Positions 20,086-30,204 are shown, counted from the stretch's first letter. The stretch is DNA of 64,000 nt from Rickettsiales bacterium (GCA_002402195.1 NVVL01000002.1:1-64000), one strand, 5' to 3'. Numbers and translations are program-made. Notes: a model not told the origin generated them from the sequence alone.

Positions 20086-20925
20086 ATGACGGAAGAAATA
20101 AACGCGATGGAAGAGGCAAACGAGGTATCCAGCAGAGATGAGATCTCCGGCAGAGACGACATTGCCGTGCTGAGTTTTTATAGCTTTGTAAATATGGAAA
20201 GCCCTGAAATCATGCAGCAGAAAATTCTGCTTCTAGCAAAGAAAAAATGCATTAAAGGCACTGTGCTTGTTGCTCATGAAGGGTTCAACGGGTCAATTTC
20301 TGGCGAAGAGGAGAAGCTACATTGGCTTATTGCCGAGATTGCAAAGATAACCGGAGCAGATGATGTTAGTTCCAAGGTTAATTATTGCGCCGAGCAGCCA
20401 TTTTCCAAAATGAAAGTTAAGATCAAAAAAGAGATCGTTGCCTTGAAATTCGGTGATTTGGATGTCGAAAACTTAAAAGGCGACTATATAGAAAGCGCTG
20501 ACTGGTCTGAATTTATCAAAAGAAGTGACGTTGTCACCGTCGATACTCGTAATGATTATGAGGTCAAGGTTGGAACATTCAAAGGCGCAATTGACCCGAA
20601 AACAGAAGTATTCAGCCAGATGCCTCAATGGACAAAGGACAATATGGGGCTTTTGAAAGACAAGAAAGTCGCTATGTTCTGCACGGGCGGAATCAGATGC
20701 GAAAAATCCACTGCGCTACTGAAAGATCTTGGCGTGAGTGAGGTTTATCACCTTAAGGGCGGCATATTGCAATATCTGGAAGACACAAAGAATGAGAGCG
20801 GCGCCTGGCAGGGCGAATGTTTCGTTTTTGACGATAGAGGTGCTGTATCCGCGAATTTGTCACCATCTGACGGATTTTGGGTTGGAGAGGGGCAGACTGC
20901 CAAAGGAGTTAGTAGTAGCAAATGA
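20086..20925 (+). CDS. trhO: Rhodanese-related sulfurtransferase / tRNA uridine hydroxylase TrhO (YceA-type)
   Basis: VLVAHEGFNGSISG, VDTRNDYEVKVGTFKGAIDPKTEVF, MFCTGGIRCEKSTALL. Confidence 0.9.
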   Translation: MTEEINAMEEANEVSSRDEISGRDDIAVLSFYSFVNMESPEIMQQKILLLAKKKCIKGTVLVAHEGFNGSISGEEEKLHWLIAEIAKITGADDVSSKVNYCAEQPFSKMKVKIKKEIVALKFGDLDVENLKGDYIESADWSEFIKRSDVVTVDTRNDYEVKVGTFKGAIDPKTEVFSQMPQWTKDNMGLLKDKKVAMFCTGGIRCEKSTALLKDLGVSEVYHLKGGILQYLEDTKNESGAWQGECFVFDDRGAVSANLSPSDGFWVGEGQTAKGVSSSK

Positions 20926-21536
20926 TTTTGCAAAGAGAGAAGATTTGCGCAATTATTAGCGATAATTCTATTATTAGCTCTGCAATTTGTGAGAATACCA
21001 CCTGCCAGATTGATGTTGTGAGTAGTGATTATGAGTCTTTTATCGATTCAAAAAACAAGCTAGATTTGCTGATTCTGGACAAGGATATCTACCCCCATAA
21101 GCTGCCTCTGCACAGAATCAATTGCCTGATTAACCTCACAGATCAGAAATTCTCAGATAGTGAGATCAGGATCGCAAAACCACTCAAATTATATGATTTA
21201 CTAGGTATAATTGCCTCAAACATGCGGGAGGAATATTTCTTTTGCTGCATTAATCACGAATGGATTTATCACGAACGCCGGGCGAGATTCATCTCCGCAT
21301 CCCGTGAGATATCGCTAACGGACAAGGAAAATGCCCTTGTTGCCAGGTTGTTATCTGACAAAAATTTCTCAGCCAAAAAAGACTCTCTAAAAACCAGCCT
21401 ATGGAACTACCATCAAGACAGCGAGTCAACCACTGTGGACACTCATCTATATAAATTAAAACAAAAACTCCCCGCCGGCATGGTAGAAATCAGACAATCA
21501 GAATGCTTGTTTAAGTTCGAGAAAGTGGTTTTTTAG
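20922..21536 (+). CDS. OmpR/PhoB-type winged-helix protein with degenerate receiver-like N-terminus
   Basis: C-terminal SREISLTDKENALVARLLSDKNFS...SLWNYHQDSESTTVDTHLYKLKQKLP resembles Trans_reg_C; overlaps the trhO stop. Confidence 0.65.
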   Translation: MILQREKICAIISDNSIISSAICENTTCQIDVVSSDYESFIDSKNKLDLLILDKDIYPHKLPLHRINCLINLTDQKFSDSEIRIAKPLKLYDLLGIIASNMREEYFFCCINHEWIYHERRARFISASREISLTDKENALVARLLSDKNFSAKKDSLKTSLWNYHQDSESTTVDTHLYKLKQKLPAGMVEIRQSECLFKFEKVVF

Positions 21537-21632
21537 AAGCAAAGTGGGTAGCTTCCAAGAGGCAGGTGGGGAGGCAAAAACATGGCAGACAAATATCCAC
21601 TTCGTTCATTTGCCTCTCCCTTGTTTGCGCAC

Positions 21633-21925
21633 CTATGATTTATGATTAGAATTACGAGCACTATTATGGAGTTTTGCTAGTTTGGCAGCAGAAATACCAG
21701 TGACGGAAGAATCTCTTTCAAGTCGAAATATCGCTCTAGCATATTTGTTGCGATGCGATTTGAGTGTTTCTCTTGGTAACAGCTTCTTCTTGATAGCTAT
21801 CTTTAACAGTTTTCATAAACTTAACTCTATCTTCTTTTGACATGTGGTCTTGCATTACTTGTGCTAGTTCTTTCTTCTTTTCCTCTGGCACTTTAGGGTC
21901 AGTATACTCCACTATCAGCTTTAAG
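21633..21925 (-). pseudogene. Frameshifted remnant of an unidentified small protein gene
   Basis: Minus strand reads ...DPKVPEEKKKELAQVMQDHMSKEDRVKFMKTVKDSYQEEAVTKR, then continues in another frame as ETLKSHRNKYARAIFRLERDSSVTGISAAKLAKLHNSARNSNHKS*. Confidence 0.4.
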
Positions 21926-21975
21926 AAGCTACGAAACTACGTCCGCAGGCAAGAACACCCCCTTTAAACCCAAAC

Positions 21976-22004
21976 AGACCCCTTAAGCTAAGCTTAAGAG
22001 GTCT
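21976..22004. terminator. Palindromic hairpin AGACCCCTTAAGCT/AAGCTTAAGAGGTCT
   Basis: Near-perfect ~14-bp inverted repeat in the 22 kb intergenic region. Confidence 0.4.
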
Positions 22005-22101
22005 ATCTTTGAGAGGTAATTTGGTAATCTATTAGTTTTTTCGTATGGTCACAATAAAATAAGCACCGCTCCTTTTATTGCATTATCTGCTATCCAGTTC
22101 G

Positions 22102-22154
22102 GATGATATTATCCTGCTCAATAATAAGCTCTACTCTGAGTGGATAATATCATC
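22102..22154. terminator. Hairpin downstream of the Bax-inhibitor-1-like gene
   Basis: GATGATATTATCC (22102-22114) and GGATAATATCATC (22142-22154): 13-bp perfect inverted repeat just past the gene's 3' end. No clear U-tract. Confidence 0.4.
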
Positions 22155-22173
22155 TTACTTAGTATAGCTGATA

Positions 22174-22908
22174 TTATCGTCTATCTCCAAAAAATCTTAG
22201 GAGATATAGGAATAAATTAATGAAATCCAGATACAGAGTAAAAGCACCTCGGATCGCCATTTTTTGCCCCATTTCACCGCCGCCTGATGCATAATACATA
22301 GCTTTAAGCTTTTGCGTGTCCCATGCAGTGAGACCAATAAACACAGCAACTCCGATGAAAGAAGTAGCAAACTCAATCGCTGGGCTTTGTAGGAATATGT
22401 TAATCACTGACACTACAATCAGACCTATCAATCCCATCATCAGGAAAGACCCCATGGAGGTTAGATCTTTTTTAGTAGTATAGCCATATATACTAACAGA
22501 ACCAAACACAGCAGAGCATATAAAGAATGTCCGAGTAAGTGACTGCCCTGTATAAACAAGACCCAAATGAGAAAGCGACATTCCCATCAAAGCAGCATAC
22601 ACCCAAAATAATGCGCGCGATGATTGCACAGACATTTTTCCCATGCCCATAAAGAAATATAACGCTATGAGTATCGGAGAGAATGTGATGACCATTCCGG
22701 CAGTCGAAACGCCCATAAATTCGCCATTTGCACCTATGTTATACATGATATTCATAAGTGGCGGAAAGTTCAAGGTGCCAAACGCCATAGCGCCAGTAAG
22801 AAGCAGCGCTAGGGTCATATAGTTATATATCTTCAGCATATAACTTCTAAGCCCTGCATCAAAGCCCTTGCTTTCTTTTGCCGAAAAAGATTTTGTATAG
22901 TCAATCAT
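22174..22908 (-). CDS. Bax inhibitor-1/YccA family membrane protein
   Basis: Seven-TM protein; SSRALFWVYAALMGMSLS and TAWDTQKLKAMY motif. Confidence 0.92.
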   Translation of the reverse strand: MIDYTKSFSAKESKGFDAGLRSYMLKIYNYMTLALLLTGAMAFGTLNFPPLMNIMYNIGANGEFMGVSTAGMVITFSPILIALYFFMGMGKMSVQSSRALFWVYAALMGMSLSHLGLVYTGQSLTRTFFICSAVFGSVSIYGYTTKKDLTSMGSFLMMGLIGLIVVSVINIFLQSPAIEFATSFIGVAVFIGLTAWDTQKLKAMYYASGGGEMGQKMAIRGAFTLYLDFINLFLYLLRFFGDRR

Positions 22909-22962
22909 TGTTTTACCTCAAACATCAATTAGGTTACTTACTTATATAATATATGGATTTTT

Positions 22963-23859
22963 TCACAAGTTTTCAAGTAGCATAACAAAAAATAATAAAA
23001 AACCAAGATAGTTATTTGCTTTAAACCTGGCCAAACAGTTTTTAGGATCCTTAACATCAAGAGACGCAATGCCCCAGAGCGTAGCCATCACAGCAAAGGA
23101 AATAGTACATAAAGAATACATCCCAAATGAGTCTTGTGTTGCAATTGAGAATAAAACGAAAAAAGCCACATAAAACCCAGCTATGATCAATTTATATGGT
23201 TTATCCTCGAAAAAGATCGCAGAAGACCAGACTCCTATCTTTTTATCATCCTTAATATCCATAAAAGCATATATAGTATCATACCCAAAAGTCCAAAAAC
23301 CACAAGCGATGTATAGCAGCATGGATTCATAGCTAACCTCATCTTTAACAGCCGCATATCCAATCAAGCAACCCATGTTGAATGTGACTCCTAAAAATGC
23401 CTGCGGGAAATAGGTGATTCTTTTCATTATTGGGTATAGCAGAATCATGAGAAAAGCAATAATCCCCAGCGCAATTGAGGTGATGCTGAGTGACAATAAT
23501 ATAGCAAGGCAACCCGTAAATAATAGCACTAAAAAGATCACAGCCTGAGTGACAGTGATTATGCCACTTGCAATTGGACGATCCTGAGTACGAGCAACTA
23601 GTCTGTCGATATCTTTGTCTAGTATGTCATTTATCACGCATCCAGCGCTTCTGGCAAGAATGCTGCCGACAAAAAATAAGGGCAGATAATTTAGGTTCGG
23701 GGTCTCCTCATAAGCCAGAAGCAACCCAAAGGCGGCTGGGAAAAATGCGAGCAAATATCCCGTTGGAAGATGAAATCTCGTGAGGCGAAATAAGGCTATG
23801 AGCTTATTTTGCGAAGTTTTATTTGGCATTTTTGGGCTATTTGTAATATGATTCCTCAT
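22963..23859 (-). CDS. ubiA: 4-hydroxybenzoate octaprenyltransferase
   Basis: CVINDILDKDIDRLVARTQDRPIASG and YAFMDIKDDKKIGVWSSA motifs. Confidence 0.92.
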   Translation of the reverse strand: MRNHITNSPKMPNKTSQNKLIALFRLTRFHLPTGYLLAFFPAAFGLLLAYEETPNLNYLPLFFVGSILARSAGCVINDILDKDIDRLVARTQDRPIASGIITVTQAVIFLVLLFTGCLAILLSLSITSIALGIIAFLMILLYPIMKRITYFPQAFLGVTFNMGCLIGYAAVKDEVSYESMLLYIACGFWTFGYDTIYAFMDIKDDKKIGVWSSAIFFEDKPYKLIIAGFYVAFFVLFSIATQDSFGMYSLCTISFAVMATLWGIASLDVKDPKNCLARFKANNYLGFLLFFVMLLENL

Positions 23860-23890
23860 TTCTAACTAAACAAATTATATAAATAATATC

Positions 23891-26416
23891 ATGACCGATT
23901 TCCCAAAGAAGTACAAGTTTAATGACCATGAGAAAAAATGGCAAGCTTTTTGGCAAGAACAAGGAATATACCTCTGGGATAAGAGCGAGGCAAGAGATAA
24001 CACATTTGTCGTGGATACTCCTCCGCCAACTGTGTCTGGGCAGTTGCATATAGGTCATGTATATAGCTACACACATACTGATTTCATCGTGCGTTATAAG
24101 CGGATGAAAGGCCTGAACATATTTTATCCTATGGGGTTTGACGATAATGGCCTGCCGACAGAGCGTTTGGTGGAAAAGAAAAAAAAGGTCAAAGCGAGCC
24201 AGATGAAACGCGAAGAGTTCGTGGCAATTTGCGAAGATGTTGTGGAGTCTGAGGAGGAAAAATTTCGCGATTTATTTAATAGTATCGCGCTTTCTGTGGA
24301 TTGGAACATAGAATTCCGTACAATCAGCAAAACCTCTTGCAAGATATCCCAAATGTCCTTCCTGGATTTGATGAATAAGGAAGAAATATACAGAGATTCA
24401 CAGCCAATGCTGTGGGATCCAGTCGACCAAACGGCTCTTGCGCAGGCGGATATTGAGGATCAAGAGAAAACCACCTTCATGAACGACATCCAGTTCACAA
24501 CGGAAGATGGTGACAAAATCACCATCGCAACGACCCGCCCGGAATTACTGGCCGCATGCGTATCGGTATTCTTTCATCCGGATGATGCGCGCTATAACAA
24601 GCTTGCTGGCAAGATGGCTATTTCGCCATTATTCGGCGTTCGCGTACCACTGCTTGCAGATGATATGGTCGACCCGGAAAAAGGAACTGGGCTTGTTATG
24701 TGCTGCACATTTGGTGATCAAACAGATATTCTGTGGTGGAGAAAGCATAAATTGCCTACGAAAATAATATTCACAAAATGGGGAACGATTGACGGTATCA
24801 CTTTCGATGATACTTGCATAAATAAGCAGCAAGCAGAGAAATTTGGAGCAGAAATTACTGGCTTGAAGATCAAAGCTGCTAGAGAAAAGATGATAGACAT
24901 CCTCAAAGCAGAAGGATTGCTTCTTGCCCAAACTGAGCGAACTCAAACGGTTAAATGCGCAGAAAGATCTGGTGCACCGCTGGAAATTCTAACTACTCCG
25001 CAATGGTTCATAAAGTCTGTTGCCCATAAAGAAGCCCTGGCAAAAAGATCAGACGAGCTAAACTGGTACCCGCAATCAATGAAAGTAAAACTTGATAAAT
25101 GGATCGAGGGTGTGGCGCTTGATTGGTGTATTTCAAGACAAAGATATTTCGGAGTTCCCTTCCCTGTTTGGTACTCTAAAAGGCCCGGCGAAGAAGGAAA
25201 ACCAATATTTGCCAAATTGGAACAGCTCCCAATAGACCCAGCGCTCGACCTGCCAGAAGGCTACTTACGGGATGAAGTCGAAGCAGACAAGGATGTGATG
25301 GATACTTGGTCAACAAGTTCTGTCTCCCCGCAGCTCAGCTCGCATGGCATAGCAGATGGTTTTATGGTTGACCAGAAGCGTCACGAGAACCTATTCCCAG
25401 CAGATTTGCGCCCACAAGCGCATGAAATCCTGCGCACATGGGGATATTACACAATGCTAAAATCTCATCTTCATGAGGGTACGTTGCCATGGAAAAACAT
25501 CATGATCAGCGGCTGGTGCCTGGCGGAAGATAAAAGCAAAATGTCGAAATCCAAGGGCAACATTATTGCGCCTGAGACATTGCTAGAGCAGCACGGGTCG
25601 GATGTTATACGCTACTGGGCTGCAAGCTCTAGGCTCGGCGCGGACACTGCCTATTCTGAAGATGTGATGAAAAACGGCAAGCGCTTGGTTAATAAATTAT
25701 GGAATGCAGCTAAATTCGTTTCGCAGCATTTTGATAAAATACCAGATAGCGACAAGAATTTGGAACTTGGCGCGCTAAAAGGCAAAATCAGCTGCGATTT
25801 TGACAAATATTTCCTGCTCAAGCTCTCTGAATTGGTTCAAGAGGCCTCTGCTGATTTCGAGAATTATGAATATGCGCTCGCGATGGCTAAAACGGAGCAA
25901 TTTTTCTGGTCATTATTTTGTGATAATTACCTAGAAATCACCAAAAGCAGAGCCTATGATGAGGAGTCCGAAAACCCTGAAGGTGCCCTGAGTGCAAGGC
26001 TAGCTCTTTATCACGGGCTTAAAGTTTTGCTGAAATTATTTGCTCCATTCGTGCCGCACATAACTGAGGAACTCCACCAGCTTCTCTATAGCAAAGAGTC
26101 GATACATACGCGCCATAGCTGGCCAAAACTGGATATTAATTTTGACGAGTTTGCACCGCATGAGTCCGAGAGTTTAATTGAGGTTCTGGATTTGGTTCGC
26201 AAGATTAAGGCAAAAGATAATCTATCGATCAAAGCGCCAATTGAGTATATCGAAATCGAAGGTGCCAAATTATCAGATGAACTAGTCTCCGACCTGAAAA
26301 ACGTGACTTCAAGTGCGAAAATAAAATTCGTGGATAGATTAAGCTCAAATGCGCAGGAACTAGGCTCAGACAAGCTGAAGATCAATGTTAAATATGATGA
26401 AAGCGGGGCAGCTTAG
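23891..26416 (+). CDS. valS: Valyl-tRNA synthetase
   Basis: [23 protein letters not shown] (HIGH), KMSKSKGN (KMSKS). Confidence 0.96.
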   Translation: MTDFPKKYKFNDHEKKWQAFWQEQGIYLWDKSEARDNTFVVDTPPPTVSGQLHIGHVYSYTHTDFIVRYKRMKGLNIFYPMGFDDNGLPTERLVEKKKKVKASQMKREEFVAICEDVVESEEEKFRDLFNSIALSVDWNIEFRTISKTSCKISQMSFLDLMNKEEIYRDSQPMLWDPVDQTALAQADIEDQEKTTFMNDIQFTTEDGDKITIATTRPELLAACVSVFFHPDDARYNKLAGKMAISPLFGVRVPLLADDMVDPEKGTGLVMCCTFGDQTDILWWRKHKLPTKIIFTKWGTIDGITFDDTCINKQQAEKFGAEITGLKIKAAREKMIDILKAEGLLLAQTERTQTVKCAERSGAPLEILTTPQWFIKSVAHKEALAKRSDELNWYPQSMKVKLDKWIEGVALDWCISRQRYFGVPFPVWYSKRPGEEGKPIFAKLEQLPIDPALDLPEGYLRDEVEADKDVMDTWSTSSVSPQLSSHGIADGFMVDQKRHENLFPADLRPQAHEILRTWGYYTMLKSHLHEGTLPWKNIMISGWCLAEDKSKMSKSKGNIIAPETLLEQHGSDVIRYWAASSRLGADTAYSEDVMKNGKRLVNKLWNAAKFVSQHFDKIPDSDKNLELGALKGKISCDFDKYFLLKLSELVQEASADFENYEYALAMAKTEQFFWSLFCDNYLEITKSRAYDEESENPEGALSARLALYHGLKVLLKLFAPFVPHITEELHQLLYSKESIHTRHSWPKLDINFDEFAPHESESLIEVLDLVRKIKAKDNLSIKAPIEYIEIEGAKLSDELVSDLKNVTSSAKIKFVDRLSSNAQELGSDKLKINVKYDESGAA

Positions 26417-26472
26417 TGGCAAAGGCGGGGACTGAACTTATAGATTATTCCGCGCGTGAGGTAAGAAGATTT
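26416..26472 (+). pseudogene. Possible truncated N-terminus of an amidase-like gene translationally coupled to valS
   Basis: GTG overlaps the valS stop; MAKAGTELIDYSAREVRRFF resembles amidase (GatA-like) N-termini, then degenerates. Confidence 0.25.
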
Positions 26473-26600
26473 TTCATTTATTTTAAACTAACGATACAAA
26501 AAACACTCACCTGGTTATTAGACTGGTCTTATTGGCGACGAAAACACCAATCTATCGCTAAGTTCTGCCACTATACACGGAGATCTTCTTTGTTAACATG

Positions 26601-26619
26601 AATTACAACTGTAGTACTA
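26601..26619. repeat. Copy of the GTACTACAGTTGTAATT repeat
   Basis: aattacaactgtagtacta; same sequence as the repeat at 12795-12812 and at the start of the element downstream of dnaE. Confidence 0.5.
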
Positions 26620-26951
26620 GGAGCTGAGAAACTCCTCTACCCATGGCGATCTATCTGCCAGAAATGATAGGCTTCCCCAAGTTCCATTGGAATGAAGGAA
26701 GATGGGTGCATGTAGCTAAATGGCTAGGGGGGTCGCTCCTCAGCTTTATGTGTATCCATGACCGTTGGGTACGGTTTTTCTCACTTCCCGACTTCCAGTG
26801 GAACATCAATCACGTTATTCAGTGTTTTTTATCCCATTGCTGGTCAAACTAATTGATTTTGATAGTTTGAGTTTTACAGCTTTGCTTTAAACAGCAAAGC
26901 TAACTCCTTATCTTCAAGATCTTCGGTTTAACCTTAAATGCGGAGGCACTT

Positions 26952-27071
26952 ATGAACTTTAACCCAGATATTGTTGTTATTTCAGCATTTTTACTTATCA
27001 TCATCATTGTCGGCATTTGGGCTGGCATCGGTATTAAAACTATCACGGACTGTGCACCTGGTGTTTTTGCT
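26952..27071 (+). pseudogene. Truncated N-terminus of a sodium:solute symporter (SSS) family protein
   Basis: MNFNPDIVVISAFLLIIIIVGIWAGIGIKTITDCAPGVFANFINK aligns by eye with the start of the intact SSS protein at 58976 (MAIVVVFLLINLGVGLYYGQGVKNIKDYALGGRNF). A Shine-Dalgarno (ggagg) precedes the ATG. Confidence 0.6.
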
Positions 27072-27075
27072 AATT

Positions 27076-29844
27076 TTATAAACAAACCGAAGGAAGAGCT
27101 CCAGCTAAATTGTAGCCATCACTATCATATGTATAGTCTGCCAATATATAGCTTATCTCAGAAGGTAGCGTTGGATCATGCAATAGAATTGACAACAAAC
27201 TCTGATACAACATGTGTGATATGTGGCCATATTGTGTAACCAAAGCATTATTTACTTGCCTATCCTCAACACAATTCAAAACATCAGATCTATCTAGAAA
27301 ATTATTTAATATTTCATATTCCCTGACTGCCTGTGGCAACAGCAGGAGCTGGACATCCTCTTCATCAGGCCTAGATAATGGCATTAACGCCAAGAGTTTT
27401 ATCGTCAATTTATCAATTCTTTCATCTGCTAATTGAGGGGTTTGAACGATTGTTTGAATGCATCGAGCTGCTTCCATCCCTTCTTGACAAAAAATAAACG
27501 CATCAATCGTATGTTCTAAACACTCTAGTAATGAGTTATTCTTCCATTGATTTTTCAATGTTAATCGAGTGAACAAAATATCGCTGATCTTTTTTAATCC
27601 TGTGATATCATGATTCATCATGCTATATGTTATTAATTGCTCGAATATGACCTGTATACGCCAGCTCGCTCTCCCCCACTCCAACTGATTAGCATCATTT
27701 ACTCGGAGTGCAACCCACAATTGTGGACAAATCCACCTAGCACACTGCGCAAACTCCTGCCATTGTTCAGATGACCCTTGATTAAGAACACATAACGTAT
27801 CATCTATCTGTCTGTGCATCTCTCTTGCAATCCTCTGAATTTCTTCCCTGTCATTGGCTGATATATCTTGTAATGTTGCATAACGAGAATGGTCAGGTGC
27901 ATGATTAAAAGATATACCTTTATTATGTTTAAACTTTATAAAACTTGAGACGGTTTCTATTAAAGCTCTATCTATTATAATGCTACCATTATCTTCGTAG
28001 CGCATGGACAAGAGTGGAGATGATGCATCTACAGTATCAGCATTTATGATTGCTAGTATATCGTTGACTTGAGTACGCAAATCTGCCTGGCGCTCACGCG
28101 CAGGTAATTTAGTGTATATCTCGTGATATTTATTAAATTTATCTGAAAACATATGATCTCCAGATTGTATGCTGTATAATCTACAAAATTCTAGGAAAAA
28201 TATACAAAACACCTTCTCGTTCCTAGCGTTCGTTATTTCTATAACATCCATTGCTCTACTTAAATGACCAAATGCTAATTCATGTTGTCCAAGATTCCAA
28301 TATTGAATTGCACTAGTAATGAAATAATGAGATAGGCGCTGGGTTGGGTTGTTTGTCAATTTTTCGACAAAAGCTTCGTCTAATTGTTGCAATAGTGGTA
28401 ACAGCATGTTTCTATCATTTTGCAGATGACATAGTGACATGAATGTCTCAAACTGTGCATTCAAACCATAATAATCCTTTGATGTTTGTACAGATTGAAT
28501 ATGCATTTGTAACATAGCAGTAAAGTGATTTAAAAATATTTCTGTCTGTCCTGCCTGTAGGTACATGTCTAAATATGAGTAAAGCGTATAAAGCGTCTCA
28601 CCTGCAGTGATTTTGTTTGAAGCAGTTGTTTGTATTAGTAGCCACGCTAAATCTAACAATGGTTCTATCGATACAGTCTGATTGCTCCTTAATGCAGTAT
28701 TTATGGCGGAGCTTACCTGATCAAGTATACTGCCAGGATTATCAAGGGTACCTTTTTGTAAACTTTGTTGCCAACAATTTACGTATTGTGCAATAACTCC
28801 ATGATCTACTTCAAGAAACATAACATGCCCAAACATTGCATGCATAACGTCACTTGTCTTAGTAAGAACTCGGCTAGTATTGGCTTTGTCAGCTAGCTGG
28901 TGAATAATGCTTGTTAGCGCTTCTGCAAAATGAATTACAGCAAACTCTCTTTCTAGAAAATTAGAACTATATGTGCTGGATATTATGGCATTTGTTTTTG
29001 AACAAATAATCATCAGCTTATTGATTATCTCTAAACTCATCAGAGCGGTTTTTTCATCAATTCTATCAAAGGCACTAACAAAGCTTAAAATTTGTATAAC
29101 TGTCTCTATATTATCGTCAACCAATTTTTTTCTCCCGGATGATTCACAGGTCGATAAAGCCCTGACTAAATAAACTGCACTTCTCAATAACCAAGCTGAT
29201 TCTGGTACTACAGATATTTTTACCATAGCTTCGCGGCATAAATTAAAAAGCTGCTCACACACCAGAAGTACAGATTCTCTGGCATTAAGTAGAGCGTAGC
29301 ATTGTGCTAACGTACCATACTGTGCTATTACTAAGGTGGGTTGATCGTTGAGAGCGCCAGGCTCAAGGTTACGCATCAATGCTGAGTACTCATCTAGGAG
29401 CTGTGTGGTTCGCAATATATTATCACTGTCATTAAAATGTGTGGAAAGTTGTTGTATACACCTTTCCAGTAGTAGGGCTACCTTCAGCATATTTTTTGCA
29501 TCCAATGCACGAGGGTCTATTGTACTCAGCCCAACTTTTATCTTAGCGAGGCAATGATTCTTTGTTTCGTAATTGGACACCTTAATAGCCAATACACTAT
29601 ACATTTCGGTTGTCATTACAGGATTCAGTTGATACAAGTCTCTTATATGCATTTTCTCCAAAATCTCATATACTTTCTTCGGCTCTTTGTCACGATAGAA
29701 TGCAAATGCTGTCTTATAGAGCTTAATCATTTCATCTATGTCTCGTTTGATTTTTTTACTCGGAGGTTGTTCAACATTGCCAAGTACCTCAACAGGCCGT
29801 TTATTATCAGTTCTATCTTTAGATACGTCCATTTGTTTTGTCAT
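27076..29844 (-). CDS. Large hypothetical protein, predominantly helical/TPR-like, candidate effector (ORFan)
   Basis: ~922 aa long ORF with no recognised domain. Start placed at 29844 (MTKQMDVSKD) because GGAGG sits 6 nt upstream. Contains PPSKKIKRD. Confidence 0.7.
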   Translation of the reverse strand: MTKQMDVSKDRTDNKRPVEVLGNVEQPPSKKIKRDIDEMIKLYKTAFAFYRDKEPKKVYEILEKMHIRDLYQLNPVMTTEMYSVLAIKVSNYETKNHCLAKIKVGLSTIDPRALDAKNMLKVALLLERCIQQLSTHFNDSDNILRTTQLLDEYSALMRNLEPGALNDQPTLVIAQYGTLAQCYALLNARESVLLVCEQLFNLCREAMVKISVVPESAWLLRSAVYLVRALSTCESSGRKKLVDDNIETVIQILSFVSAFDRIDEKTALMSLEIINKLMIICSKTNAIISSTYSSNFLEREFAVIHFAEALTSIIHQLADKANTSRVLTKTSDVMHAMFGHVMFLEVDHGVIAQYVNCWQQSLQKGTLDNPGSILDQVSSAINTALRSNQTVSIEPLLDLAWLLIQTTASNKITAGETLYTLYSYLDMYLQAGQTEIFLNHFTAMLQMHIQSVQTSKDYYGLNAQFETFMSLCHLQNDRNMLLPLLQQLDEAFVEKLTNNPTQRLSHYFITSAIQYWNLGQHELAFGHLSRAMDVIEITNARNEKVFCIFFLEFCRLYSIQSGDHMFSDKFNKYHEIYTKLPARERQADLRTQVNDILAIINADTVDASSPLLSMRYEDNGSIIIDRALIETVSSFIKFKHNKGISFNHAPDHSRYATLQDISANDREEIQRIAREMHRQIDDTLCVLNQGSSEQWQEFAQCARWICPQLWVALRVNDANQLEWGRASWRIQVIFEQLITYSMMNHDITGLKKISDILFTRLTLKNQWKNNSLLECLEHTIDAFIFCQEGMEAARCIQTIVQTPQLADERIDKLTIKLLALMPLSRPDEEDVQLLLLPQAVREYEILNNFLDRSDVLNCVEDRQVNNALVTQYGHISHMLYQSLLSILLHDPTLPSEISYILADYTYDSDGYNLAGALPSVCL

Positions 29845-30039
29845 TTTAACCTCCATTTATTGTTAACTTAGTAAATTATATATTAAGCAGTGTAGCCGGC
29901 ACCGGCAAGTTAAGAAAGGCTAAAATAAAATTTATTGAATTGAGAATTGATATAATTTATTCTAATTTCATCGATTAAAAAAAGAATTCAATATTGTATG
30001 TATATAAATAAAGCGTAAGCGTCAAATTCTCTGCATCTA

Positions 30040-30204
30040 AGAAGCTACGTGCGTAACCTAGAATATCTCGTATTTTTAGAGATTTTTTCATCTAGATTTA
30101 AATTTTTGGGTTAAAATATTGGATATATTTTAATTTAAAAATTTAAAAAATAGATGGAAAAAGATCAAAAGTATGGGGTATCCTAGGTTACGCACGTAGC
30201 TTCT
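30040..30204. repeat. Palindromic dispersed repeat, copy E (full-length, 165 bp)
   Basis: AGAAGCTACGTGCGTAACCTAG...CTAGGTTACGCACGTAGCTTCT; first 22 bp of each arm are perfect inverted copies; arms of about 80 bp are largely complementary. Confidence 0.9.

Noticed and set aside
26643-26852. 69-aa plus-strand ORF (MAIYLPEMIGFPKFHWNEGRWVHV...)
   Set aside because: Contains a weak internal direct repeat (cttccccaagttccattggaa / cttcccgacttccagtggaa), but there is no recognised homology or ribosome site; could be a decayed gene. Not enough support to call.
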